Shown piece after piece: positions 62,892-64,000 of a stretch of DNA of 64,000 nucleotides (the first letter of the stretch is position 1; the number at the start of each line of letters is the position of its first letter). The stretch lies in contig UBQX01000005.1 of NCBI GenBank assembly GCA_900467685.1, forward strand, positions 62,001 to 126,000, given 5' to 3'. Under the pieces are notes generated by a model, which did not search any database, was not told the DNA's origin, and was given only the letters and a program-made list of their open reading frames with translations. Position numbers and translations under genes: made by a program. Origin of the DNA: Hyphomicrobiales bacterium. Its GTDB lineage: Bacteria > Pseudomonadota > Alphaproteobacteria > Rhizobiales > Rhizobiaceae.

Positions 62892-62924
62892 ATTTGATCA
62901 AATCTCATTGAATTATGATCAAAT
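62892..62924. promoter_or_regulatory. Paired TGATCAAAT repeats in the isochorismatase/ALDH promoter region
   Basis: The palindrome ATTTGATCAAAT (62892-62903) and a second TGATCAAAT (62916-62924) are spaced 21 bases apart, two helical turns, between the divergent genes. This spacing suits a dimeric regulator binding on one face. No regulator gene is adjacent. Confidence 0.4.
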
Positions 62925-62980
62925 GTTGAATATCGTCAATCGCTATAACGGCATGTCAGCAGTTCTTGCAGGAGTTCCCG

Positions 62981-64000
62981 ATGAAGCAATACGGCCAGTT
63001 CTACATCAACGGCGCCTGGGTCGATCCGATCGATCCGCAGGGCAAGCTCGAAGTGATGGATCCCTCCGTCGAGGAAGCCTTTGCGGAAATCGCGCTGGGC
63101 GGCAAGGGCGATGTGGACCGGGCCGTGGCGGCTGCTTCCGCCGCGTTTGACAGTTTCTATCTGACGACGCCGGCGGAGCGGCTGGAGCTCCTGACGTCGG
63201 TTCTCTCCGTCTACAAGAAGCGCGCCGAAGATCTCGCCTGGGCGATTTCGCATGAAATGGGCGCGCCGAAGAAGATGGCGCTGGAAAACCAGGTCGGCAG
63301 TGGTGGCGCCCATATCCGCACCATGATCGACGTGATGAAGGATTATCGGTTCGAACGCATGATCGGCAAGACGATGGTGGCCAAGGAAGCCATCGGCGTC
63401 GTCGCCATGATCACGCCGTGGAACTGGCCGCTCAACCAGATCACCTGCAAGGTCGCCCCGGCGCTCGCCGCCGGCTGCACCATGATCCTGAAGCCGTCCG
63501 AAGTCGCGCCGATCAGCGGCCTCGTCTTTGCCGAGATCATGCATGAGGCGGGCGTTCCCGCCGGTGTGTTCAACCTGATCAACGGCGACGGCCCGACGGT
63601 CGGCGAGGCCATGGCCTCGCATCCCGACGTCCAGATGATCTCGATCACCGGCTCGAACCGCGCCGGCGTCGCCGTGGCCAAGGCCGCAGCGGCGACGGTC
63701 AAGCGCGTGCACCAGGAACTCGGCGGCAAGTCCGCCAACATCATTCTCCAGGACGCGGAAGCAGACTTCAGGGCAGCGGTCCGCCAGGGCACGCTGGAAT
63801 GCTTCGACAATACCGGCCAGTCCTGCAATGCGGCAACCCGCATGCTGGTGCCGCAGGAGCGGATGGATCTGGCCGCCTCGGTTGCTGCCGAAGCCGCCGG
63901 TTCGGTCACGGTCGGTCCGGCAGACCGCGACGGCGTCAAGCTCGGGCCGGTCGTCAGCCAGATGCAGTATGACAAGATCCAGGACCTCATCGCATCGGGG
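62981..64000 (+). CDS. Aldehyde dehydrogenase (cut by window end)
   Basis: These first 340 residues belong to an NAD(P)-dependent aldehyde dehydrogenase of about 475 residues. The segments [25 protein letters not shown] and [11 protein letters not shown], the NAD-site [15 protein letters not shown], the general base in [10 protein letters not shown] and the catalytic cysteine in NTGQSCNA are present. The frame runs off the edge. The ATG at 62981 has GGAGTT just before it. It would oxidise an aldehyde to an acid, and may link with the neighbouring hydrolase. Its substrate is unknown. Confidence 0.92.
   Translation, partial: MKQYGQFYINGAWVDPIDPQGKLEVMDPSVEEAFAEIALGGKGDVDRAVAAASAAFDSFYLTTPAERLELLTSVLSVYKKRAEDLAWAISHEMGAPKKMALENQVGSGGAHIRTMIDVMKDYRFERMIGKTMVAKEAIGVVAMITPWNWPLNQITCKVAPALAAGCTMILKPSEVAPISGLVFAEIMHEAGVPAGVFNLINGDGPTVGEAMASHPDVQMISITGSNRAGVAVAKAAAATVKRVHQELGGKSANIILQDAEADFRAAVRQGTLECFDNTGQSCNAATRMLVPQERMDLAASVAAEAAGSVTVGPADRDGVKLGPVVSQMQYDKIQDLIASG

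Overview
The window is GC-rich, densely packed and almost fully coding, with several long same-strand operons. Its gene content suggests a Hyphomicrobiales (Rhizobiales) alphaproteobacterium, probably near Rhizobiaceae: a rhizobial-type hupSLCDFGHIJK-hypABFCDE hydrogenase cluster, a GmaS/GlnT ligase with glutamate-synthase-like subunits, IclR/GntR/AraC-controlled transport operons, and sigma-54 type promoters. The genus cannot be fixed from the sequence alone. I saw no tRNA, rRNA, insertion sequence, phage gene or CRISPR array.

Layout. (1) 12-14212, minus strand: a chain of twelve genes that looks like one long transcription unit with internal hairpins. In transcription order it encodes an SCP2-like protein, an alpha/beta hydrolase, a metallo-beta-lactamase-fold lactonase, a sugar-type ABC importer (binding protein, ATPase, two permeases), a seven-helix microbial-rhodopsin homologue that has lost the retinal-binding lysine, a flotillin, a small membrane protein, a sodium:solute symporter-family protein and a zinc alcohol dehydrogenase. 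A divergent IclR regulator (14379) and a second hydrolase lie upstream. This is the least conventional part of the window. (2) 16198-23732: IclR and AraC regulators, a signalling group (hybrid kinase with Hpt, stand-alone receiver, EAL phosphodiesterase) and an orphan TadG-like protein. (3) 24048-35278: a complete N-methylglutamate pathway set. It has four sarcosine-oxidase-like genes (mgdABCD), two regulators, three glutamate-synthase-like genes (mgsABC) and gmaS, and would convert methylamine to glutamate plus a C1 unit. (4) 35548-36690: an AI-2E-family membrane protein. (5) 36795-56329, minus strand: an uptake [NiFe]-hydrogenase regulon in the order hupUV (H2 sensor), hupSLCDFGHIJK, hypABFCDE, hupR, hupT. 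In this sequence hypF is split by a one-base frameshift. (6) 56418-64000: an AraC regulator, a GntR regulator, a polar amino-acid-type ABC importer lacking a local ATPase, a cytosolic gamma-glutamyltransferase, an isochorismatase-family hydrolase and an aldehyde dehydrogenase cut by the window edge.

How the parts work together. The hydrogenase block holds the structural subunits, their cytochrome b partner, nearly all maturation factors and a full H2-sensing relay (HupUV to HupT to HupR). HupR keeps the GAFTGA loop used to contact sigma-54, and sigma-54-like -24/-12 elements lie before hupS and hupG. The methylamine block would let the cell use methylamine at least as a nitrogen source. The opsin operon reads as uptake and hydrolysis of an unknown ester- or lactone-containing compound, with a probably light-insensitive opsin and a membrane-scaffold protein built in.
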